Assembly: GCA_045866215.1 (NCBI GenBank)
Contig: AP035880.1
Span: 310,001-374,000, forward strand
Source: Croceivirga sp009797885
Lineage (GTDB): Bacteria; Bacteroidota; Bacteroidia; Flavobacteriales; Flavobacteriaceae
Direction: 5' to 3'
DNA: 64,000 bases
Below the pieces are notes generated by a model. It was not told the DNA's origin. It searched no databases and worked only from the letters and a program-made list of their open reading frames with translations. Shown here piece by piece: positions 54,157 to 63,800 of the stretch (position 1 is the first letter of the stretch; each line of letters begins with the position of its first letter). Position numbers and translations under genes: made by a program.

Positions 54157-57100
54157 CTATTTTACAAGTATCCGCTTGACCACCCTCTCCCCGGCCCTGG
54201 TCTCTATTTCCAGCACATATGTACCGCTAGATAAATGACTTATATCCATTTGCAGGGTGTTCGCCGAATGGACATGGACCCCCAGGGCGTTGTATAGGTT
54301 CACTTGCCGTAACGCTTCACCATCAGGTAGTCCAATGTGGATGTTATCTTGTGCCGGGTTCGGGTAGACGCTGACATTGTTGCGGGCATTAGCTTTAGCA
54401 ACATCAACATGGGCAGGAGCCACCGCGCTTTCTACAGGGGATGCTTCAGCACTGGTACCCTGTGCCACCGCACTCTTTCCTCCGGTCATCGCTGACTCTG
54501 TAATGGACTTAAAGCCCGTCCATCCTGCATCTTCATAGGCTTGTGTCCTGCCTACGGGCACTATCAAGTCTATTTGGTCACGGTTTTGAAAGGCAGCTGC
54601 ATGGAGCGATGGGGGATTGGTGGCCTTTACGGTCACAGTCTCCAGGTTTGGGTTACTTGCAAAAGCACTGTCTCCAATATCGGTTACACTGTTGGGTATG
54701 GTGACCTCGGTCAATAGTCCGCCATAAAAAGCACCCTCCCCAATACTTGTCACCGTGAAGGTGTTTGGGCCATGATCCACTGTAGGGGGGATGGTTATCT
54801 GGCTTCCCATCTCACTAAGTGAGCCTATAGTAGGAATTACCTTAACTTTATAAAGATTCACGGAGGAAGTAACTCTGTATGTTATATGATCGACAAGGAA
54901 GGTGTCCCCGACTTGTGGCGGATACGTTGAAATGGTTGTGAAGTAGTCACTCCAGCTCCTCCCTACAGTCCACTCTGCAGTCCCATATGTATATTTGGAG
55001 CCCAAAGGGACTATTAAGTTGATTTTGTTAGTATAAACATCGAAACCTTCGGCCTCGATTGTTGGCGGAACGGCGGCCTTTATCCATACGCTGACTAGGT
55101 CCCAGTTACCTGCAAAAGCACCACCTCCGATACTTTCTATACCGTTCCCTATAGTGACACTGGTCAATTGGTTAAATGAAAAAGCCCCGTACTCGATACT
55201 GGTGACACTGTCGGGTATGGTCACCTCGGTCAATTGGTTCTTACTAAAAGCCCACTCCCCAATACTGGCGACACTGTTCCCTATGGTCACCTCGGTCAAT
55301 TGGTTCTCATCAAAAGCATAATCTCCAATACTGGTGACACTGTTCCCTATGGTCACTCTGGTCAATTGGTTGTTATAAAAAGCATAATCCCCAATATTGG
55401 TCACACTGTCGGGTATCTCAAGATGTCCTTGTAATTGGTTGCCACTAAAAGCATAATCCCCAATACTGGTGACACTGTTTCCTATGGTCACACTGGTCAA
55501 TTGGTTACCGGGGAAAGCACCGTACCCAATTCTCCTCACACTGTCGGGTATCTCAAGATGTCCTTGTAATTGGTTGCCACTAAAAGCAGCATCCCCAATA
55601 CTGGTGACACTGTTCCCTATGGTCACCTCGGTCAATTGGTTCTGATTAAAAGCACCCTCTCCAATACTGGGCACACCATCGGGTATGGTCACCTCGGTCA
55701 ATCGGTTATACGAAAAAACCCAGTCCCCAATACTGGTCACAGTGTTCGGTATGGTCACCTCGGTTAAATTGTTCTGGCGAAAAGCCCACTCCCCAATACT
55801 GGTGACACCATCGGGTATGGTCACACCGGTTAATTGGTTCTCATAAAAAGCATAATCCCCAATACTGGTCACCGTAAAGGTGTTCGGGCCATGACCCACC
55901 GTTGGGGGGATGATCACCGCTCCTCCCGAAGTGTTATAGTCCACAACCGCTACCTCTTTATTGGGGACAATTTTGGTAATTTTGTATATGATATTATCGG
56001 CAATGAAGGTGTTCCCGCGCTCTACTGGTTCCGTGATGGATCTAAAGCCCGTCCAATCTGGATGATCTGAATAAGCTTGTCTCGTGGGCCAGGGAACGAC
56101 CAGGTCTATTTGGTGACGAAGATCACTGTGCGTGCCTTGAAAGGCATCTGCATCGAGGCTTGGGGGATCGTGACGCTTCACCGTCACCAAGCCAAGGTTT
56201 GGGTTGTCATAAAAGGCCTGGTACCCTATACTTTCCACAAGGCCCGGTATGGTCACCTCTTTAAGGTTGTTTTCGGCAAAGGTCCATTTCTCAATTCTGG
56301 TGACACCATCGGGTATGGTGACACTGGTCAAATGGTTGTCGCCAAACGCCCGTTGCCCGAGACTGTCCACACTGGTGGGGAGTTCAACACTGGTCAATTG
56401 GTTATCGTAAAAAGCATCTTTCCCGATATCCATGACACCGTTGGGTATGACAACACTGGTCAGTTGGTTGTTTTCAAAAGCACTTTCCCCAATAACGGTC
56501 ACCGTGTTGGGTATCGTCACACTGGTCAAATTGTTGACATAAAAAGCCCATTTCCCAATAGCGGTCACCGTGTAGGTGTTCAGGCCATGAGCCACCATTG
56601 GGGGGATGGTCACCATGGTACCTCCTGAGGTGTCATAGTCCATAACCGCTACTTTTTTATCAGGGACTGTTTCGGTAATTTTGTATGTGATATTATCCGA
56701 AATGAACGTGTCCCCAATCCCTATATCTTCCGTGATGGATTTAAATCCCGTCCAATCAGGATGATTTGAATAAGCATGTCTCGCGCCCTCGGGAACGACC
56801 AGGTCTATTTGGTGACGAAGATCACTGTGCGTGCCTTGGAAGGCATTTGCATAGAGGCTTGGGGGATCGTTACGCTTCACCGTCACCAAGTTAAGGTTTG
56901 GGTTGTCATAAAAGGCCTGGTCCCCTATACTTTCCACAAGGCCCGGTATGGTCACCTCTTTAAGGTCGTTTTCGGCAAAGGTCCATTTCTCAATTCTGGT
57001 GACACCATCGGGTATGGTGACACTGGTCAAATGGTTGTCGCCAAACGCCCGTTGCCCGAGACTGTCCACACTGGTGGGGAGTTCAACACTGGTCAATTGG

Positions 57101-59925
57101 TTATCGTAAAAAGCATCTTTCCCGATATCCATGACACCGTTGGGTATGACAACACGGATCAATTGGTTGCCTCCAAAAGCACTGTTCTCAATACGGGTCA
57201 CACTGTTGGGTATGATAACTTCGGTCAATTGGTTATCCTGAAAAGCACTGTGCCCAATACGGGTCACACCATCCGGAATGTTTACCTCAATCAAATTCTT
57301 GCTCATAAAAGCTTGATTATCAATACTGGTCACCTTGAAATCGATGCCTTGGTGGTAGACCATTGGGGGGATGTCCACACTGAAACTTCCTGAGGTGTCA
57401 TAGTCCATAACCGCTACTTCTTTATCGGGGACTATTTTGGTAATTTTGTATGTGATATTATCCGAAATGAAGGTGTCATCGACCACATCTTCCGTGATGG
57501 ATTTAAATCCCGTCCAATCAGGATGGCCCGAATAAGCCGGTAACCTACCCTTGGGAACGATCAGGTGTATTTGACCACGGTTTTTAAACGCATCTTTATC
57601 GAGTGTTGGAGGACTGTCAGCCTTCACCGTCACCATGGCAAGGTTTAGGTTGTCCCAAAAAGCCCATTGATCAATCCTGGTCACATTGACCGGTAGGGTC
57701 ACCTCGGTCAAATCGTTGTGCCAAAAAGCACTGTTCCCAATAGTTTTCAAGCTGTTGGGTAGGGTCACACTTGTTAACTGGTTATTCTGAAAAGCATGGG
57801 TCCCAATACTGGTTAAGTTGTTGGGTAGGTTCACCTCCGTCAATTGGTTGGACTGAAAAGCGTAATTCGAAATACGGGTCACACTGCTTGGTATGGTCAC
57901 ACTGGTCAATTGGTTCACGGCAAAAGCAGCCTCTCCAATATTGTTCACCTCGAAATCGATGCCTTGGTAGTTGACCGTTGAGGGGATGTCCACACTGGAA
58001 CCTCCTGAGGTGTCATAGTCCATAACCGCTACCTCCTTATCGGGGACTATTTCGGTAATTTTGTATGTGATATGACCGGCAATGAAGGTGTCATTGACCT
58101 TCGCAGCTTCCGTGATGGACTTGAAGTCCGTCCAGTCACTACTCAAATAAATATCCTTCTTGCCCTTGGGAACGATCAGGTGTATTTGACCACGGTTTTT
58201 AAACGCATCTTTATCGAGTGTTGGAGGACTGTCAGCCTTCACCGTCACCATGGCAAGGTTTAGGTTGTCCCAAAAAGCCCATTGATCGATCCTGGTCACA
58301 TTGCTCGGTAGGGTCACCCCGGTCAAATCGTTGTGCCAAAAAGCACTGTTCCCAATACTGGTCAAGTTGTTGGGTAGGGTCACCTCAGTCAATTGGTTAT
58401 TCTGAAAAGCATGGGTCCCAATACTGGCCACATTGTTGGGAATGGTCACACGGGTCAATTGGTTGTTTTGAAAAGCATAATTCCCAATAGTTTCCAAGCT
58501 GTTGGGTAGGGTCACACTGGTCAATTGGTTCACGGCAAAAGTTGCCTCTCCAATATGTGTCACACCTTCAGGAATAGTGACACGGGTCAATTGGTTATCG
58601 CCAAAAGCATGACTCCCAATGCTGGTCACACTGTTGGGAATTTCAAGATGTCCTTTTAATTGGTTGTACTGAAAAGCATTGTCCCCGATCCTGGTCAACG
58701 TGTTGGGTAGGGTCACACTGGTCAATCCTTTTACTTTAAAAGCATCGTCCCCAATAGCGGTCACTGTGTAGTTGACATGTTGGTATTGGACCGTTGAGGG
58801 GATGTCCACACTGGTACCTCCTGAGGTGTCATAGTCCATAACCGCTACTTCTTTATCGGGGACTATTTCGGTAATTTTGTATGTGATATTATCCGAAATG
58901 AAGGTGTCATCGACCACATCTTCCGTGATGGACTTAAATCCCGTCCAGTCACCGTGCAAATAAGCTTGCACTCTATCTTTAGGTACAATAAGATCTATTT
59001 GGCTACGGTTTGTAAGGTCTTTAAACGCTTTTTCATCGAGTGTTGGAGGACTGTCACGCTCCACCATCACCAGGTGAAGGTCCAAGTTGTCTGTAAAGGC
59101 ATGCTGTCCAATAATGGTCACACTGCTGGGAATCTTGATACTGGTCAATTGGTTAATGTAAAAAGCACCACCTATGATCTCGGTAACGCTGTCGGGAATG
59201 TCAAGATGTCCTTGTAATTGGTTGGCCATAAAAGCAGCCTCGTCGATACGAGTCACACTCTCGGGTATGGTCACACTGGTCAATTTGTTGTCTAGAAAAG
59301 CACTATTCCCAATGCTGGTCACACCGTTGGGTATGGTTACACTGGCCAATTCGTTGAAGGCAAAGGCACCATCCTCGATACTGGTCACACCGTTGGGTAT
59401 GGTTACATTGGTCAATTTGTTGTCTAGAAAAGCACTATCCCCAATGCTGGTCACACTGTTGGGTAGGGTTACACTGGTCAATTGGTTATTGTAAAAAGCA
59501 AAATCCCCAATACTGTCCAAACCGTTGGGTATGGTCACCTCGGTCAGGTTGTTGTACGCAAAAGCATAACTCTCGATACGGGCGACACTGTTGGGAATGG
59601 TTACGCTGGTCAATTGGTTGGATCTAAAAGCATAACTCTCGATACGGGTGACACTGTTGGGAATGGTTACGCTGGTCAATTGGTTGTGTCTAAAAGCATC
59701 CTTGCCAATGGCGGTCACCGTATAGTTGACATGTTGGTATTGGACCGTTGAGGGGATGGTCACTTCTGTGGTCGCACCGATATAGTCTACCACCTCAACT
59801 TTGGCTGGAGCGGTAGCCGTAATTTCGTATCTGATGCCATCAACGGTAAATTGTTGGCCATAACTGCTAATGCCCACCAATACCACAAAGATGGTAGCGA
59901 TCATTAAGTGTAGTTGTTTTTTCAT
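54157..59925 (-). CDS. Giant BspA-type leucine-rich repeat surface protein with type A sorting domain (LRR2)
   Basis: A 1922-residue secreted protein. Its signal peptide (MKKQLHLMIATIFVVLVGIS) leads into seven modules. Each opens with a beta-rich segment like DTFISDNITYKITEIVPDKEVAVMDYDTSGG, then 23-residue LRR_5 repeats (LTSVTIPNSVTSIGDYAFxxNQ) and ends with PPTLDxxAF, QIDLIVPxG and DWTGFKSITE. The C-terminus (VYPNPAQDNIHIGLPDG to VKRILVK) is a type A sorting domain that directs type IX export and attachment. Near-identical blocks within the gene show recent internal duplication. BspA-like proteins bind host or surface ligands, but binding here is inferred from family only. Confidence 0.9.
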   Translation of the reverse strand: MKKQLHLMIATIFVVLVGISSYGQQFTVDGIRYEITATAPAKVEVVDYIGATTEVTIPSTVQYQHVNYTVTAIGKDAFRHNQLTSVTIPNSVTRIESYAFRSNQLTSVTIPNSVARIESYAFAYNNLTEVTIPNGLDSIGDFAFYNNQLTSVTLPNSVTSIGDSAFLDNKLTNVTIPNGVTSIEDGAFAFNELASVTIPNGVTSIGNSAFLDNKLTSVTIPESVTRIDEAAFMANQLQGHLDIPDSVTEIIGGAFYINQLTSIKIPSSVTIIGQHAFTDNLDLHLVMVERDSPPTLDEKAFKDLTNRSQIDLIVPKDRVQAYLHGDWTGFKSITEDVVDDTFISDNITYKITEIVPDKEVAVMDYDTSGGTSVDIPSTVQYQHVNYTVTAIGDDAFKVKGLTSVTLPNTLTRIGDNAFQYNQLKGHLEIPNSVTSIGSHAFGDNQLTRVTIPEGVTHIGEATFAVNQLTSVTLPNSLETIGNYAFQNNQLTRVTIPNNVASIGTHAFQNNQLTEVTLPNNLTSIGNSAFWHNDLTGVTLPSNVTRIDQWAFWDNLNLAMVTVKADSPPTLDKDAFKNRGQIHLIVPKGKKDIYLSSDWTDFKSITEAAKVNDTFIAGHITYKITEIVPDKEVAVMDYDTSGGSSVDIPSTVNYQGIDFEVNNIGEAAFAVNQLTSVTIPSSVTRISNYAFQSNQLTEVNLPNNLTSIGTHAFQNNQLTSVTLPNSLKTIGNSAFWHNDLTEVTLPVNVTRIDQWAFWDNLNLAMVTVKADSPPTLDKDAFKNRGQIHLIVPKGRLPAYSGHPDWTGFKSITEDVVDDTFISDNITYKITKIVPDKEVAVMDYDTSGSFSVDIPPMVYHQGIDFKVTSIDNQAFMSKNLIEVNIPDGVTRIGHSAFQDNQLTEVIIPNSVTRIENSAFGGNQLIRVVIPNGVMDIGKDAFYDNQLTSVELPTSVDSLGQRAFGDNHLTSVTIPDGVTRIEKWTFAENDLKEVTIPGLVESIGDQAFYDNPNLNLVTVKRNDPPSLYANAFQGTHSDLRHQIDLVVPEGARHAYSNHPDWTGFKSITEDIGIGDTFISDNITYKITETVPDKKVAVMDYDTSGGTMVTIPPMVAHGLNTYTVTAIGKWAFYVNNLTSVTIPNTVTVIGESAFENNQLTSVVIPNGVMDIGKDAFYDNQLTSVELPTSVDSLGQRAFGDNHLTSVTIPDGVTRIEKWTFAENNLKEVTIPGLVESIGYQAFYDNPNLGLVTVKRHDPPSLDADAFQGTHSDLRHQIDLVVPWPTRQAYSDHPDWTGFRSITEPVERGNTFIADNIIYKITKIVPNKEVAVVDYNTSGGAVIIPPTVGHGPNTFTVTSIGDYAFYENQLTGVTIPDGVTSIGEWAFRQNNLTEVTIPNTVTSIGDWVFSYNRLTEVTIPDGVPSIGEGAFNQNQLTEVTIGNSVTSIGDAAFSGNQLQGHLEIPDSVRRIGYGAFPGNQLTSVTIGNSVTSIGDYAFSGNQLQGHLEIPDSVTNIGDYAFYNNQLTRVTIGNSVTSIGDYAFDENQLTEVTIGNSVASIGEWAFSKNQLTEVTIPDSVTSIEYGAFSFNQLTSVTIGNGIESIGGGAFAGNWDLVSVWIKAAVPPTIEAEGFDVYTNKINLIVPLGSKYTYGTAEWTVGRSWSDYFTTISTYPPQVGDTFLVDHITYRVTSSVNLYKVKVIPTIGSLSEMGSQITIPPTVDHGPNTFTVTSIGEGAFYGGLLTEVTIPNSVTDIGDSAFASNPNLETVTVKATNPPSLHAAAFQNRDQIDLIVPVGRTQAYEDAGWTGFKSITESAMTGGKSAVAQGTSAEASPVESAVAPAHVDVAKANARNNVSVYPNPAQDNIHIGLPDGEALRQVNLYNALGVHVHSANTLQMDISHLSSGTYVLEIETRAGERVVKRILVK
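56090..57157. repeat. Internal near-identical duplication in LRR2 (699-base period)
   Basis: About 370 bases at 56090-56458 recur almost unchanged at 56789-57157, offset 699 bases (233 codons). The copied block covers the end of one module and four to five LRR units. High identity at the DNA level points to recent tandem duplication or gene conversion. Confidence 0.8.
57548..58356. repeat. Second internal duplication in LRR2 (615-base period)
   Basis: About 194 bases starting with cccttgggaacgatcagg at 57548 recur at 58163, offset 615 bases (205 codons), with few differences. The copied block is again a module end plus LRR start. Confidence 0.8.
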
Positions 59926-60100
59926 TTTAATGGTTTTAGGTTAATGAATATGAATTCAAAGTAAAAAATGACCATACAAGGGAAATGTCCAAAAATCAGT
60001 GCTGAAACCAATTAAAGAAGGGACATAACCAAGTGTTTTAGGGATTTTGGAAAAAAGGATAGAATGTGGTTCCGGGGTGCTGCTTTTACAATGGATACAA
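59926..60100 (-). promoter_or_regulatory. Conserved 5' flank of LRR2
   Basis: The homologue of the block upstream of LRR1 (53500-53680), with alignable sequence over about 175 bases up to gctgcttttac. It should hold the LRR2 promoter. Confidence 0.6.
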
Positions 60101-60102
60101 GT

Positions 60103-60500
60103 ACTTCGCACAGCTTTTTAAGGTATGTGGGGGGTTTTTATTGAGATTTCTCACGTACGTTCGAAATGACCTTTACGTTGAAAGCATAATTTCGAAAGGG
60201 CAAAGCGAGTCCTCATTCCTCATTTACTGCCTACTCAAAACTGCCAACTCAAAAACCAACTCCTAAGTCCTAAGTCTTCAGTCCCCACTCCTCACTTCGG
60301 AGTAAATAAAGGAAAGCGATGAGTGCGAAATCTAAGACTTCGCACAGCTTTTTAAGTTATGTGGGGGGGGTTCATTGAGATTTCTCACGTACGTTCGAAA
60401 TGACCTTTACTTTGAAAGCATAATTTCGAAAGGGCAAAGCGAGTCCTCATTCCTCATTTACTGCCTACTCAAAACTGCCAACTCAAAAACCAACTCCTAA
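60103..60500. repeat. Two 164-base direct repeats with a dispersed-repeat look
   Basis: Copies at 60103-60266 and 60337-60500, offset 234 bases, differ at only a few positions. Each has a palindromic core, gagatttctc-acgtacgt-tcgaaatgac, and a tail of repeated ctcatt/caactc-type words. Read on the minus strand the core starts GTCATTTCGAACGTACGTGAGAAATCTC, here written in pieces of the same element. This resembles intergenic repeat families I associate with flavobacterial genomes. Confidence 0.75.
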
Positions 60501-60874
60501 CTCCTTTATATTGGAGTATTGGTCCGACCGTGGTTATATGATGTCGATATCATATCCCTTATTAGATGAATTTACAGCATTGAAATGCCCCTTTTGAAAT
60601 TCTGAAGCCCTTAAATCAAGTAGAAAAGATGGTTCTGAAGGTAGGATAAGACCTCATATTGGGGTTATGAGATCACTTAGGAAAAGGCTAAACAATGAAT
60701 GTAGTTTGGACCGGTCAAACTGAAGATTCAATACATAAGATTATAGATTGCCCTGAGCTTTTTAAAGTTTCTCAATATGATAATGAAAGCCGAGAAGCTA
60801 TGATTACGAAATATACAATCCTATCGTGCGGACATGAACATTGCAACCGTTTTTTTGGACAGGGATTATATAGT
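60501..60874. other. Intergenic remainder downstream of LRR3
   Basis: About 370 bases that follow the LRR3 stop on the minus strand. A plus-strand frame (60695-60940) runs into the end of LRR3 and encodes 81 unfamiliar residues; I do not call it a gene. No clear terminator is seen. Confidence 0.4.
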
Positions 60875-63800
60875 CTATCTATCTGCGATTACTATTTTCT
60901 TTATGGATCTATCACCCGTCCTGGTCACGATCTCAAATAGGTACATGCCCTTGGATAGATGGTCCGTGTCTATTTCGAGTCCGTTTTCCGAGTACAGATA
61001 GGCTCCGGCCATAGTGTGGATATTTACTTCTTTCAATTCTTGTCCTGGACCCAGATCAATATGGACCTTATCCCTTGCCGGGTTGGGGTAGATGGTAATG
61101 CTGTTCTTTTCGGGCCCACCATCCGATATGGATTCAAATCCCGTCCAACCTGCTGCCAGATAAGCATCTATCTTGCCTATGGGCACTTTCAACTTTATTT
61201 GGTCACGATCTGCATTTTTAAAGGTACCCTGAAGAAGTGCTGGCGGAACGGTGCCTTTTGCCTCCATTATGGCAAGGTCCGGGTTATTGGCAAAAGCGTT
61301 GGCTCCAATGCTGGTAACATTCTGACCAATGGTCACAGTAGTCAGGGTGTTACCCTCAAAAGCACCATCCCCAATACCGGTAACAATATAGGTAGTTCCC
61401 TCATAGGAGACCGTTTCTGGTATTGTTATGGCACCAGAGGAAGGTGTCACCGATAATCTGCCCGATATATTGGTTCCACTAAGACCCATTGCGGTCACCG
61501 TGTAGGGATTCATGGACGTAATTCCATAGTCCATCCCCGATACGGTGAACACATTATGTATTTGAGCAGAGTAAGCCTCCACGGTCACTATGGCCATTGC
61601 CGTATGCTGATTTCCATTGTTATCGGTAACGGTCAAGCTTACTGTATTGGCACCAAGATCTGTGCGATCAAAACGTGAGGGATTGACCGTAACAGTCCCT
61701 ATACCGCAATTGTCCCAGATTCCATTGTGGACGTCACTTGCTTGAATACTGGCATTGCCACTGGCATCCAATCCTACGGTATGATCTTTGACAACGACTA
61801 TGGGAGCCATATTGTCAACTATGGTCACCACAGCAGTCGCCGTGGCCGTTTTGGTACCCTGTGTAGCAGTCAGGGTAACCGTTGTTGGTGTGCCCACATC
61901 GTCACAGGTAAAAACTGTTCTGTCCAAACTTAAGGAGATAGGACCATTGTTACAGCTACCGTGGGAACCCTTGTCCACTTGTTCAGGGGAGATGGTCACT
62001 TGCCCCGCCCTGGAACCGGCATCTGGTTCTACGGTAATGTCCTGGGCAATAGCTGTTAATGGACCATCCTGATGAACGGCTACCGTAGCCGTTCCCGTTA
62101 GCGGTGCACTGCAGTTTCCATTGGTCACCCCTATTAGGCTCAAGGTTGTGTCCGAGCTTGCCCCTTTTACTGTTATCGCTACTGTTCCATCCGCTGCTAT
62201 GGTTGCCGTTCCATTGGTTACCGTTCCATCTGAATCCTCGCTGTAGGTTACTATATCACCAGGAGTTCCCCCCGTGATGGAAAATATGGCATCTTGACCT
62301 GAACAGACAGGAGTGTTTGAATCTACCTCTGGGGCCATTGGCAGGGCATTGACCGTTATCATTGCGCTTGCTGCCAAATTGAGAAACTTTGGCGCATATT
62401 CCGCTACATTTTTAGGGACATTAATGGTAATGGTGCCCTCACAGGATGCGGGTATCATTTCAATGGTATATATGGAACCATTGACCTTGGAAAAACTGCC
62501 ATCGACCACAGTGGCATTGCCTACATGAATATCCTCCTTGGTAAAACCAGTTACGTTTTCATTAAAGGTAATGTTGACTGTAAATGATGTTAAATTATCT
62601 ATCTGTACCGGTGCGTCTATTGAAACCTGAATCCCTTCCGTGATGGATCTGAAGCCCGTCCACCCATTGTCCAAATACGCTTGTCTCGTGCCTTCGGGAA
62701 CCAACACATCTATTTGGTCACGGTTTCGAAAGGTATTTTCTTCAATGGATGGAGGAGTAGTGGCCTCTACAAAAACTGCATGAATATTTGAGCCACTACC
62801 ATTAAAAGCCCAAATATCAATACGCTCCACATTGGCCGGTATAGTTATCGTGATGAATTTGTTTTGTGAAAAAGCACTGTTCCCTATACTGGTCACCCCA
62901 TCGGGTATGGTCACACTGGTCAATTCGTTGTTCTTGAAAACACCTTCCTCGAGTCTGGTCACCCCATCGGGTATGGTCACACTGGTCAATTTATTTCCTT
63001 GAAAGGCATCTGGGTCCATTCTGGTCACACTGCTGGGTATGGTTACCTCGGTCAATTTGTTATTCATAAAAGCCTTCTCCCCGATAACTTCTAAATTGCC
63101 CTGGTCAATGAAGGTCAACCTGGTCAATCCCTTCTCGGGGGAATCGTTGACCCAAAAAGCCTTCTCCCCAATAGCGGTCACACTACCCGGTATGGTCACC
63201 TCTTTTAAATCGTTTAGGGCAAAAGCAAAATTCCCAATACGGGCCACATTGCTTTGATCAGCGAAGGTCAACCCGGTCAATCCACTTTGCCTAAAGGCAT
63301 TATTACCAATAGCGGTCACATTGCCCGGTATGGTCACCTCTTTTATATCGTTTAGGGCAAAAGCAAAATTCCCAATACGGGTCACATTGCTTTGATCAGC
63401 AAAGGTCAAGCTGGTCAATCCACTATGCCAAAAGGCATCATTACCAATAGCGGTCACATCGTAATCGGTGCCCTGGTAGTTGACCGTTGGGGGGATGTTC
63501 ACACTGGAACCTCCCGTAATGGCATAGTCTTTTGCCTCAACTTCATAAGGTGCTAAAGAAGTAATCTCGTATGTTATATGATCGGCACTGAACGTGTCTC
63601 CGATTCCTATATCTTCCGTATCTTCCGTGATGGATTTGAAGCCCGTCCAGCCTGCATCTTTATAGGCTTGTGTCCTGCCTTTGGGTACTATCAGATCTAT
63701 ATCGCCCCGGTTTGCAAAGGCGTCAGGGATATAATAATTATAGTTGTCAAAGTATTCGATAACAATGTTTGGTATGATGGTAGAACCTTTTGCGGTTACT

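Noticed and set aside
53890..54238. Overlapping 70-85 codon frames on both strands between LRR1 and LRR2
   Set aside because: They overlap each other in several frames, show no family pattern, and some run into the LRR2 tail.
54157..59925. Regularly spaced repeats that look like a CRISPR array
   Set aside because: The period is 69 bases (23 codons), the repeats are in frame and diverge as LRR units do, and there are no cas genes or unique spacers.
60695..60940. 81-codon plus-strand ORF
   Set aside because: It overlaps the conserved C-terminus of LRR3 in antisense and has no ribosome site or recognisable domain.
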